Origin: Axinella damicornis
Taxonomy: Eukaryota > Porifera > Demospongiae > Axinellida > Axinellidae
Assembly: GCA_963931865.1 (NCBI GenBank)
Contig: OZ007511.1
Coordinates: 4,544,626-4,608,625 of the forward strand
Length of the DNA: 64,000 nt
Direction of reading: 5' to 3'
Shown here: positions 45,701-56,544 of the stretch, piece by piece
Layout of the letters: each line of letters opens with the position of its first letter
Numbering within the stretch: position 1 is the stretch's first letter
Position numbers and translations under genes: made by a program
The notes under the pieces: generated by a model
Databases searched by the model: none
What the model was told of the DNA's origin: nothing
The model's input: the letters and a program-made list of their open reading frames with translations, nothing else

Positions 45701-48700
45701 GTAGAGCCAGGTAAAGCCAGGTAGAGCAGAGGTAGAGCAAGGTAAAGCCAGGTAGAGCAGAGGTAGAGCCAGGTAGAACCAGGTAGAGCAAGGTAGAGCA
45801 GAGGTAGTGCCAGGTAGAGCAGAAGTAGAGCCAGGTAGAACAGATGTAGAGCCACACAGAGCTAGGTAGAGCAGAGGTAGAGCCAGGTAGAGCCAGGTAG
45901 AGCCAGGTATAGAGCAAGGTAGAGCCAGGTAGAGCAGAGGTAGAGCCAGGTAGAGCAGGGGTAGAGCAGAGGTAAAGCCAGGTAGAGCAGAGGTAGAGCC
46001 AGGTAGAGCAGAGGTAGTGCCAGGAAGAGCAGAGGTAGAGCCGGGTAGAGCAGAGGTAGAGCCAGGTAAAGCCAGGTAGAGCAGAGGTAGAGCCAGGTAG
46101 AACCAGGTAGAGCAAGGTAGAGCAGAGGTAGTGCCAGGTAGAGCAGAAGTAGAGCCAGGTAGAACAGATGTAGAGCGACACAGAGCTAGGTAGAGCAGAG
46201 GTAGAGCCAGGTAGAGCCAGGTAGAGCCAGGTATAGAGCAAGGTAGAGCCAGGTAGAGCAGAGGTAGAGCCAGGTAGAGCAGGGGTAGAGCAGAGGTAGA
46301 GCCAGGTAGAGCAGAGGTAGAGCCAGGAAGAGCAGAGGTAGAACCAGGTAGAGCAGAGGTAGAGCCAGGTAAAGCCAGGTAGAGCAGAGGTAGAGCCAGG
46401 TAGAACAAGGTAGAGCAAGGTAGAGCAGAGGTAGTGCCAGGTAGAGCCAGGTAGAGCAGAGGTAGAGCCAGGTAGAGCAGATGTAGGGCCACACAGAGCT
46501 AGGTAGAGCAGAGGTAGAGCCAGGTAGAGCCAGGAAGAGCCAGGTATAGAGCAAGGTAGAGCCAGGTAGAGCAGAGGTAGAGCCAGGTAGAGCAGGGGTA
46601 GAGCAGAGGTAGAGCCAGGTAGAGCAGAGGTAGAGCCAGGTAGAGCAGAGGTAGAGCCAGGAAGAGCAGAGGTAGAGCCAGGTAGAGCAGGGGTAGAGCA
46701 GAGGTAGAGCCAGGTAGAGCAGGGGTAGAGCAGAGGTAGAGCCAGGTAGAGCAGAGGTAGAGCCAGGTAAAGCCAGGAAGAGCAGAGGTAGAGCCAGGTA
46801 GAGCAGGGGTAGAGCAGAGGTAGAGCCAGGTAGAGCAGAGGTAGAGCCAGGTAGAGCAGAGGTAGAGCCAGGAAGAGCAGAGGTAGAGCCAGGTAGAGCA
46901 GAGGTAGAGCCAGGTAAAGCCAGGTAGAGCAGAGGTAGAGCCAGGTAGAACCAGGTAGAGCAAGGTAGAGCAGAGGTAGTGCCAGGTAGAGCAGAGGTAG
47001 TGCCAGGTAGAGCAGAGGTAGAGCCAGGTAGAGCAGATGTAGAGCCACACAGAGCTAGGTAGAGCAGAGGTAGAGCCAGGTAGAGCCAGATAGATCCAGG
47101 TAGAGCGGAGGTAGAGCCAGGTAGAACCAGGTAGAGCAAGGTAGAGCAGAGGTAGTGTCAGGTAGAGCAGAGGTAGAGCCAGGTAGAGCAGATGTAGAGC
47201 CACACAGAGCTAGGTAGAGCAGAGGTAGAGCCAGGTAGAGCCAGGTAGAGCCAGGTATAGAGCAAGGTAGAGCCAGGTAGAGCAGAGGTAGAGCCAGGTA
47301 GAGCAGGGGTAGAGCAGAGGTAGAGCCAGGTAGAGCAGAGGTAGAGCCAGGTAGAGCAGAGGTAGAGCCAGGAAGAGCAGAGGTAGAGCCAGGTAGAGCA
47401 GGGGTAGAGCAGAGGTAGAGCCAGGTAGAGCAGAGGTAGAGCCAGGAAGAGCAGAGGTAGAGCCAGGTAGAGCAGATGTAGAGCCACACAGAGCTAGGTA
47501 GAGCAGAGGTAGAGCCAGGTAGAGCCAGGTAGAGCCAGGTATAGAGCAAGGTAGAGCCAGGTAGAGCAGAGGTAGAGCCAGGTAGAGCAGGGGTAGAGCA
47601 GAGGTAGAGCCAGGTAGAGCAGAGGTAGAGCCAGGAAGAGCAGAGGTAGAGCCAGGTAGAGCAGGGGTAGAGCCAGGTAGAGCACAGGTAGAGCCAGGAA
47701 GAGCAGAGGTAGAACCAGGTAGAGCAGAGGTAGAGCCAGGTAAAGCCAGGTAGAGCAGAGGTAGAGCCAGGTAGAACCAGGTAGAGCAAGGTAGAGCAGA
47801 GGTAGTGCCAGGTAGAGCCAGGTAGAGCAGAGGTAGAGCCAGGTAGAGCAGATGTAGAGCCACACAGAGCTAGGTAGAGCAGAGGTAGAGCCAGGTAGAG
47901 CCAGGTAGAGCAGAGGTAGAGCCAGGTAGAGCAGGGGTAGAGCAGAGGTAGAGCCAGGTAGAGCAGAGGTAAAGCCAGGTAGAGCAGAGGTAGAGCCAGG
48001 TAGAGCAGAGGTAGAGCCAGGTAGAGCAAGGGTAGAGCAGAGGTAGAGCAGAGGTAGAGCCAGGTGAAGCAGAGGTAGTGCCAGGAAGAGCAGAGGTAGA
48101 GCCGGGTAGAGCAGAGGTAGAGCCAGGTAAAGCCAGGTAGAGCAGAGGTAGAGCCAGGTAGAACCAGGTAGAGCAAGGTAGAGCAGAGGTAGTGCCAGGT
48201 AGAGCAGAGGTAGAGCCAGGTAGAGCAGATGTAGAGCCACACAGAGCTAGGTAGAGCAGAGGTAGAGCCAGGTAGAGCCAGGTAGATCCAGGTATAGAGC
48301 CAGGTAGAGCCAGGTAGAGCAGAGGTAGAGCCAGGTAGAGCAGGGGTAGAGCAGAGGTAGAGCCAGGTAGAGCAGAGGTAGAGCCAGGTAGAGCAGAGGT
48401 AGTGCCAGGAAGAGCAGAGGTAGAGCCGGGTAGAGCAGAGGTAGAGCCAGGTAAAGCCAGGTAGAGCAGAGGTAGAGCCAGGTAGAACCAGGTAGAGCAA
48501 GGTAGAGCAGAGGTAGTGCCAGGTAGAGCAGAGGTAGAGCCAGGTAGAGCAGATGTAGAGCCACACAGAGCTAGGTAGAGCAGAGGTAGAGCCAGGTAGA
48601 GCAAGGTATAGAGCCAGGTAGAGCCAGGTAGAGCAGAGGTACAGCCAGGTAGAGCAGGGGTAGAGCAGAGGTAGAGCCAGGTAGAGCAGAGGTAGAGCAA

Positions 48701-51700
48701 AGTTAGAGCCAGGTAGAGAAGAGGTAGAGCCAGGAAGAGCAGAGGTAGAGCCAGGTAGAGCAGGGGTAGAGCAGAGGTAGAGCCAGGTAGAGCAGAGGTA
48801 GAGACAGGTAGAGCAGAGGTAGAGCCTGGAAGAGCAGAGGTAGAGCCAGGTAGAGCAGGGGTAGAGCCAGGTAGAGCAGAGGTAGATCCAGGAAGAGCAG
48901 AGGTAGAACCAGGTAGAGCAGAGGTAGAGCCAGGTAAAGCCAGGTAGAGCAGAGGTAGAGCCAGGTAGAGCAGATGTAGGGCCACACAGAGCTAGGTAGA
49001 GCAGAGGTAGAGCCAGGTAGAGCCAGGTAGAGCCAGGTAGAGCAGAGGTAGAGACAGGTAGAGCAAAGGTAGAGCCTGGAAGAGCAGAAGTAGAGCCAGG
49101 TAGAGCAGGGGTAGAGCCAGGTAGAGCAGAGGTAGATCCAGGAAGAGCAGAGGTAGAACCAGGTAGAGCAGAGGTAGAGCCAGGTAAAGCCAGGTAGAGC
49201 AGAGGTAGAGCCAGGTAGAACCAGGTATAGCAAGGTAGAGCACAGGTAGTGCCAGGTAGAGCCAGGTAGAGCAGAGGTAGAGCCAGGTAGAGCAGATGTA
49301 GGGCCACACAGAGCTAGGTAGAGCAGAGGTAGAGCCAGGTAGAGCCAGGTAGAGCCAGGTATAGAGCCAGGTAGAGCCAGGTAGAGCAGAGGTAGAGCCA
49401 GGTAGAGCAGGGGTAGAGCAGAGGTAGAGCCAGGTAGAGCAGAGGTAGAGCCAGGTAGAGCAGAGGTAGAGCCAGGTAGAGCAGGGGTAGAGCAGAGGTA
49501 GAGCAGAGGTAGAGCCAGGTGAAGCAGAGGTAGTGCCAGGAAGAGCAGAGGTAGAGCCGGGTAGAGCAGAGGTAGAGCCAGGTAAAGCCAGGTAGAGCAG
49601 AGGTAGAGCCAGGTAGAACCAGGTAGAGCAAGGTAGAGCAGAGGTAGTGCTAGGTAGAGCAGAGGTAGAGCCAGGTAGAGCAGATGTAGAGCCACACAGA
49701 GCTAGGTAGAGCAGAGGTAGAGCCAGGTAGAGCCAGGTAGATCCAGGTATAGAGCCAGGTAGAGCCAGGTAGAGCAGAGGTAGAGCCAGGTAGAGCAGGG
49801 GTAGAGCAGAGGTAGAGCCAGGTAGAGCAGAGGTAGAGCCAGGTAGAGCAGAGGTAGTGCCAGGAAGAGCAGAGGTAGAGCCGGGTAGAGCAGAGGTAGA
49901 GCCAGGTAAAGCCAGGTAGAGCAGAGGTAGAGCCAGGTAGAACCAGGTAGAGCAAGGTAGAGCAGAGGTAGTGCCAGGTAGAGCAGAGGTAGAGCCAGGT
50001 AGAGCAGATGTAGAGCCACACAGAGCTAGGTAGAGCAGAGGTAGAGCCAGGTAGAGCAAGGTATAGAGCCAGGTAGAGCCAGGTAGAGCAGAGGTACAGC
50101 CAGGTAGAGCAGGGGTAGAGCAGAGGTAGAGCCAGGTAGAGCAGAGGTAGAGCAAAGTTAGAGCCAGGTAGAGAAGAGGTAGAGCCAGGAAGAGCAGAGG
50201 TAGAGCCAGGTAGAGCAGGGGTAGAGCAGAGGTAGAGCCAGGTAGAGCAGAGGTAGAGACAGGTAGAGCAGAGGTAGAGCCTGGAAGAGCAGAGGTAGAG
50301 CCAGGTAGAGCAGGGGTAGAGCCAGGTAGAGCAGAGGTAGATCCAGGAAGAGCAGAGGTAGAACCAGGTAGATCAGAGGTAGAGCCAGGTAAAGCCAGGT
50401 AGAGCAGAGGTAGAGCCAGGTAGAACCAGGTAGAGCAAGGTAGAGCACAGGTAGTGCCAGGTAGAGCCAGGTAAAGCAGAGGTAGAGCCAGGTAGAGCAG
50501 ATGTAGGGCCACACAGAGCTAGGTAGAGCAGAGGTAGAGCCAGGTAGAGCCAGGTAGAGCCAGGTAGAGCAGAGGTAGAGACAGGTAGAGCAAAGGTAGA
50601 GCCTGGAAGAGCAGAAGTAGAGCCAGGTAGAGCAGGGGTAGAGCCAGGTAGAGCAGAGGTAGATCCAGGAAGAGCAGAGGTAGAACCAGGTAGAGCAGAG
50701 GTAGAGCCAGGTAAAGCCAGGTAGAGCAGAGGTAGAGCCAGGTAGAACCAGGTAGAGCAAGGTAGAGCACAGGTAGTGCCAGGTAGAGCAGAGGTAGAGC
50801 CAGGTAGAGCAGATGTAGGGCCACACAGAGCTAGGTAGAGCAGAGGTAGAGCCAGGTAGAGCCAGGTAGAGCCAGGTATAGAGCCAGGTAGAGCCAGGTA
50901 GAGCAGAGGTAGAGCCAGGTAGAGCAGGGGTAGAGCAGAGGTAGAGCCAGGTAGAGCAGAGGTAGAGCCAGGTAGAGCAGAGGTAGAGCCAGGAAGAGCA
51001 GAGGTAGAGCCAGGTAGAGCAGAGGTAGAGCCAGGAAGAGCAGAGGTAGAGCCAGGTAGAGCAGGGGTAGAGCCGAGGTAGAGCCAGGTAGAGCAGAGGT
51101 AGAGCCAGGTAGAGCAGGGGTAGAGCAGAGGTAGAGCCAGGTAGAGCAGAGGTAGAGCCAGGTAGAGCAGAGGTAGAGCCGAGGTAGAGCCAGTTAGAGC
51201 AGAGGTAGAGCCAGGTAGAGCCAGGAAGAGCAGAGGTAGAGCCAGGTAGAGCAGGGGTAGAGCAGAGGTAGAGCCAGGTAGAGCAGAGGTAGAGCCAGGT
51301 AGAGCAGAGGTAGAGCCAGGAAGAGCAGAGGTAGAGCCAGGTAGAGCAGAGGTAGAGCCAGGTAAAGCCAGGTAGAGCAGAGGTAGAGCCAGGTAGAACC
51401 AGGTAGAGCAAGGTAGAGCAGAGGTAGTGCCAGGTAGAGCAGAGGTAGAGCCAGGTAGAGCAGATGTAGAGCCACAGAGAGCTAGGAAGAGCAGAGGTAG
51501 AGCCAGGTAGAGCCAGATAAAGCCAGGTAGAGCGGAGGTAGAGCAAGGTAGAGCAGAGGTAGAGCCAGGTAAAGCCAGGTAGAGCAGAGGTAGAGCCAGG
51601 TAGAGCAAGGTAGAGCAGAGGTAGTGCCAGGTAGAGCAGAAGTAGAGCCAGGTAGAGCAGATGTAGAGCCACACAGAGCTAGGTAGAGCTGAGGTAGAGC

Positions 51701-52344
51701 CAGGTAGAGCCAGGTAGAGCCAGGTATAGAGCCAGGTAGAGCCAGGTAGAGCAGAGGTAGAGCCAGGTAGAGCAGGGGTAGAGCAGAGGTAGAGCCAGGT
51801 AGAGCAGAGGTAGAGCCAGGTAGAGCAGAGGTAGAGCCAGGAAGAGCAGAGGTAGAGCCAGGTAGAGCAGAGGTAGAGCCAGGTAGAGCAGAGGTAGAGC
51901 CAGGAAAAGCCAGGTAGAGCAGAGGTAGAGCCAGGTAGAACCAGGTAGAGCAAGGTAGAGCAGAGGTAGTGCCAGGTAGAGCAAGGTAGAGCAGAGGTAG
52001 TGCCAGGTAGAGCAGAGGTAGAGCTAGGTAGAGCAGATGTAGAGCCACACAGAGCTAGGGAGAGCAGAGGTAGAGCCAGGTAGAGCCAGGTATAGAGCCA
52101 GGTAGAGCCAGGTAGAGCCAGGTAAAGCCAGGTAGAGCAGAGGTAGAGCCAGGAAGAGCAGAGGTAGAGCCAGGTAGAGCAGAGGTAGAGCCAGGTAAAG
52201 CCAGGTAGAGCAGAGGTAGAGCCAGGTAGAACCAGGTAGAGCAAGGTAAAGCAGAGGTAGTACCAGGTAGAGCAGAAGTAGAGCCAGGTAGAACAGATGT
52301 AGAGCCACACAGAGCTAGGTAGAGCAGAGGTAGAGCCAGGTAGG
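42775..52344. repeat. 21-bp minisatellite, left block (9.6 kb)
   Basis: The basic unit is AGAGCCAGGT followed by AGAGCAGAGGT. Variants (AGGTAGAACC, GGGGTAGAGC, AGGAAGAGC, AGGTATAGAGCC) recur in order, and GATGTAGAGCCACACAGAGC marks a higher-order unit every ~200-550 bp. The + strand is about 76% purine. Minus-strand frames translate as heptads STSALPG, PLLYLAL or LCSTWLY without stops, which explains many long ORFs up to several hundred codons. I regard none as genes. Internal duplications are present, for example 48240-49310 against about 49690-50820. Confidence 0.96.
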
Positions 52345-52413
52345 ACTCAGAGAAATCGACGTTCCGTCGTCAAAGGAGTTCTGTGCCTGGTATTGTTTCA
52401 ACAGCAAGCAAGA

Positions 52414-53478
52414 ATGCCTCCGAAGAAAGCAAAGGCTGTGGGCACTCCTGCAAGACAGCCTGCGAGCAAACCTACCGAGACTAAGTGCGACTTATGTCAT
52501 GCAGCAATTGTGGAAGGCAAGGAAGATGCATTGCAGTGTGAAGGAACTTGCCAAATGTGGTTTCATCGGTCCTGCGCTGGCGTGCCCCTGAGCCACTTCA
52601 AGGACCTGGCTAACAGCGATAAGCCGTTCGTTTGTATTCTCTGCTCGCAGAACGTCCACCAGGCTGTGGTGTGCCAGCTACAGTCTGAAATTGCGGAACT
52701 CAAAACTGAACAGCAGGCCCACACCGGCACCGTCCATGAGCTCCAGAGTATGGTCCGTAGTCTTGCAGAAGAGGTTCGCGAGCTTAAGGCCACCGTTACT
52801 GTGCTGCGGAGCTCCCCTACCACCACGAGCGCCGTAGAGAGAGCCGCTGATGATACACGGTGGAGCACTGTTGCGTCCAGGGATAAACCACCTCCTCAAC
52901 ACGTGCGCAAACAACAGGTGCAGGTTTCTGAACCTGGAGAGGGACCCCATGCAGGTACTGCCAACCCAAACCTGGTGGGTAGTCGCCAAAGTGAGAAGAG
53001 GCAGAGGTGGCATAGTGTTCAAAGCTTGCCTGCAAAGCACCGCAAGACCCAACCTACAGGCCCAAACTCACAATCTCGCGACAGGGGTACAAGTCCAAGA
53101 CATGATACTCGTCGAGTCATTGACGGTGTCAGGCGAGTCTGGGGAACTATGAAGAGCTGTACCCCCAAAATACTGCTCTCCACCCTTCAGAGAGTGACCA
53201 CTGTCGCTGAGCACATCGAGGTGCGTAGGAAGTTTAAGATGAAAGAAAAAAGCGAAATTAGGTGGTGGTTCCTAATTCGAGGTGAGGAACCTATTCTGCA
53301 GCTACTCGACAAGGAGTGGGAGAACGTTGAGAACTCCACTTCATGGAGACTGGAACGATGTCATCAACCCACCACTCCTCCTCTATCTACTGACGCTACA
53401 GGTGACACCTCATCCCAGGTTCATGATCAGCCAACAACAGGCCTACCCCAAGCGAATGAGAGCTCTACCGATAACTGA
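52414..53478 (+). CDS. LINE ORF1 protein with PHD finger
   Basis: A 354-codon open frame starting at the first ATG (MPPKKAKAVG). Residues ~25-80 form a PHD-type zinc finger: CDLC, then CEGTCQMWFHRSC, then FVCILC, with the C4HC3 order. A leucine-rich probable coiled coil follows (residues ~85-135, AELKTEQQ to ELKATVTVL). A polar middle and a conserved C-terminal block follow (RRVWGT, RRKF, WWFLIRGE, LLDKEW), as in CR1-like ORF1 proteins. Its expected role is nucleic-acid or chromatin binding during retrotransposition. ORF2 begins 15 bp downstream of the stop. Intact as read. It belongs to the retroelement, not to a host operon. Confidence 0.88.
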   Translation: MPPKKAKAVGTPARQPASKPTETKCDLCHAAIVEGKEDALQCEGTCQMWFHRSCAGVPLSHFKDLANSDKPFVCILCSQNVHQAVVCQLQSEIAELKTEQQAHTGTVHELQSMVRSLAEEVRELKATVTVLRSSPTTTSAVERAADDTRWSTVASRDKPPPQHVRKQQVQVSEPGEGPHAGTANPNLVGSRQSEKRQRWHSVQSLPAKHRKTQPTGPNSQSRDRGTSPRHDTRRVIDGVRRVWGTMKSCTPKILLSTLQRVTTVAEHIEVRRKFKMKEKSEIRWWFLIRGEEPILQLLDKEWENVENSTSWRLERCHQPTTPPLSTDATGDTSSQVHDQPTTGLPQANESSTDN

Positions 53479-53493
53479 CTAGGTACTCTTACC

Positions 53494-56408
53494 ATGGAGG
53501 GTGTCAGCTCTCATGTTTCCCCTGCTACCCCTGTAACTTCATTGAGTGCAACTACTGTAAATAGCCCCATAAACTGTAATCGTACCTATCCACCCGTGGA
53601 AACCTCTGTGCACCTGAGCACAGACCTTTGTGTGCAGTCCAAGGCCGGTGCCAAGAGGACTATGTCTATTATGTATTTCAATGCCCGTAGTCTCATGCCT
53701 AAATTGGATGAGCTCTGTGTGCTTGTAGAATCCAGTAATCCTGACATTGTTTGCATCGTCGAAACATGGCTATGTGATGTCATTGAGGACAATGAGATTG
53801 CCATTCCGGGCTACAATGTGCATCGCCTTGACAGAAATCGCCATGGAGGTGGGATTGTCATGTATACAAGTGAAAACTTTGTGGCAAATGTTATTCCTGA
53901 CCTGCCACCTGATTTAGAATTTCTTCCTGTATCCATTAGGTTATCCAATTGTAAAGTTTGTATATGTACTTTTTATCGCCCGCCCAGTTCAGCCTCATCT
54001 ATTTTTGATACTTTTTTTCAGTCACTGGGTGTTTTAAACATTTCTCAGTTTTGTAACTTTGTGTGTGTAGGTGATTTTAATGTAGATTTTGCTATTCCTT
54101 CTCATCATTTGTACCCAAAACTTTGTAACATTATACAGTTATTTGGTTTATCCCAGGTTGTATCAGGTCACACACACATTTCCCCCTCTGGTCATACCTC
54201 CTTGATTGACCTCGCACTCGTGTCATCTCCTCAAAATGTCCAGGATTGTACAGTTATCCCTCCTCTTGCAAACTCTGACCACTCTGGGATTCATATTACA
54301 CTTGACCTGAAACCTACGGTCGGGTCTGGGAGATCTCAACCACGTACCAGGACTGTCTGGCACTACTCGCGTGCCAACTTTACTCTAGCTCAACAGCGGA
54401 TAAGAGACACAAATTGGGATGAACTTTTCAGTGATGACATCAATTCTTCGTGGCTGAACTGGCAGGGAAAGTTCCTTGAGATAATGGAGGAATGTATACC
54501 AAGAAGAGTTCTTCCGCCAAGACGCCGAAACCTCCCATGGCTGAGTAAAGGCATTACCCGATCAATGCGTCGAAGAAATACCTTGTTCAAAAGAGCAAAA
54601 AAAGTGGGACACATCAGGACTATGCCAGATTTCGCCAGGCTAGAAACAAATTGGTCGGGGAGCTTCGAACTGCAAAGTCTGCATATTTTCACAAACTTAA
54701 CCCATCCAATCCCAGACAGTTTTGGAAGGCAGTCAAGCATCTTAACAAGAGCTCTTCATCTATCCCTGTTCTGACCCACAATGATGTAACGCACGATTCT
54801 GATGAGGCAAAGGCAAATGTCCTGAACTCATTTTTCTCAAGTTGTTTCAACAACTCGGTCCCAGCATTGCATCCACTGGACTGTAATCTCTCTGCATTGC
54901 ACCACACCCCCGACATCCTTTGCAGTGAGGAATGGGTCTTGGATATGTTGCAGTCTCTCAAGACTGCCAAGGCCAGTGGCAAAGATGGTATCTCTGCTCA
55001 CATGTTGAAATATACTGCTGATGCGATAGCTCCCTCCATCACCAAGCTTTTCAATCTCTCTATTCAACTGGGTCAGCCACCTACTGCATGGAAATGCTCT
55101 AATGTCGTACCCATCCCGAAGAAACAGGGTGCTAAAGGCCCAAATGACTTCAGGCCAATATCCTTGCTACCAATCCTCAGTAAGATTCTTGAAAAGCATT
55201 TCCATTGTTTAATCTCGGACCATCTTAGAGAGCACTGTCCACTGTCTAACTGCCAATGGGGATTCCAAGCTGCCAAATCCTCTGTCTCTGCATTGTTGTC
55301 CACCACACACGATTGGTTCCAGCAGATTGAGGATGGAAAGGAAATAGGAGCAGTATTTTTTGACTTTTGCAAAGCCTTTGACACTGTCCCTCATCAGCCA
55401 TTACTTACTAAGCTTTGTCAACGTGGAATTAACCCTCACATTGTCCAGTGGATACATAATTACCTGGCAGACCGCAAGCAGTGTGTAGTGGTGAACGGTG
55501 CATCCTCCCTGCCCACGAGTGTTGTGTCAGGTGTACCCCAAGGTTCCATCCTTGGTCCTCTGTTGTTCCTCATATATATTGATGATATAGCAGATGTCAG
55601 CCTATCTGATGGCTCGAAGATTGTTCTCTATGCAGACGACATTCTTCTATACCGCCCCATCTCACTACCTGTGGACCTTGAACTCCTTCAGAGAGATGTC
55701 GACACCCTAGAAAATTATGCCTCAGCTAACTACTTGACGTTTAACGTCGCCAAATGTAAATTTATGCTAGTGTCAAGGAAAAAGCGACATATAAACCCAA
55801 ACCCCTCCATTTCTCTATATGGATCCCCACTGGAAGTAACACCCACTTTTAAATATCTTGGTTTGCTAATAACATCTGATCTCTCCTGGACCACTCACAT
55901 TAACAATATATGCTCCAAGGCGAGACGGATTCTGGGTCTTGTGTATAGGCGTTTTTACGGGCACTCAGATGTGACAACTTTACGTCAGTTATATGTATTC
56001 CTGGTACGGCCACATCTGGAATATGCTGCTCCAGTGTGGTCTCCTCACTTGCAGAAAGACATAGCCATGCTTGAGAAAACCCAGCAATTTGCGAGTAGAA
56101 TTTGCACTACAAACTGGGATGCTGGCTACCATGAGCTTTTGGACATGCTTGATCTACCTTCGCTTGCACAGCGTAGACTGCACACAAGGCTGTGCTATGT
56201 GTATAAGATAGTCCACGGGCTGTTGTACTTTCCCCCTGATGTTGTTGTACCTAGCAGCGCTTTATCCCACAATCCTCGTTCACATTTATTATATCAACCA
56301 TTTGCACATACTAATTCATATTTGCATTCCTTTATACCTAACTCTGTTTCAAATTGGAATATGTTACCAGATTATATTTGTTTCCTCCCCTTCATTTACC
56401 TCCTTTAA
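53494..56408 (+). pseudogene. LINE ORF2: endonuclease and reverse transcriptase, frameshifted
   Basis: It starts in a good context (ACCATGG). The first part is an APE-type endonuclease: SIMYFNARSL, VETWL, GGGIVMY, TFYRPP, GDFNVD, and NSDHSGI near the end. The frame is lost near a run of seven A residues (54597-54603) and the protein continues in the next frame. There it carries the reverse transcriptase with DFRPISLLPILSK, FDFCKAFDTVP (motif A), GVPQGSILGPLLFLIYIDDI (motif B) and YADDILLY (motif C, catalytic DD). A C-terminal region with VRPHLEYAAPVW follows, ending at TAA (56406-56408). Roughly 970 residues in total, as usual for CR1/L2. One small indel suggests a young copy or a homopolymer error in the assembly. 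Confidence 0.88.
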
Positions 56409-56512
56409 ATATAATCTTTCATTGTTTACCTTGTAGTAGGGTACACTACTCATTAGCGCAGCTATTTGTGTATCCTTGTTGTATTATTCAACAGAAGTTT
56501 CATAGAAATAGA

Positions 56513-56543
<31 letters not shown>

Positions 56544-56544
56544 A

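Larger units (their letters stand above)
52345..56544 (+). mobile_element. CR1/L2-like LINE inserted in the minisatellite
   Basis: A 4.2-kb non-LTR retrotransposon with a ~70-bp 5' UTR, ORF1 (52414-53478), ORF2 (53494-56408, one frameshift), a ~100-bp 3' UTR and an A-rich tail (56512-56544). The array resumes on both sides, with GCCAGGTA before and GCCAGATA after, which could be a short TSD or simply array sequence. PHD-type ORF1 plus APE endonuclease and RT fits the CR1/L2 group of the Jockey superfamily. Confidence 0.9.
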
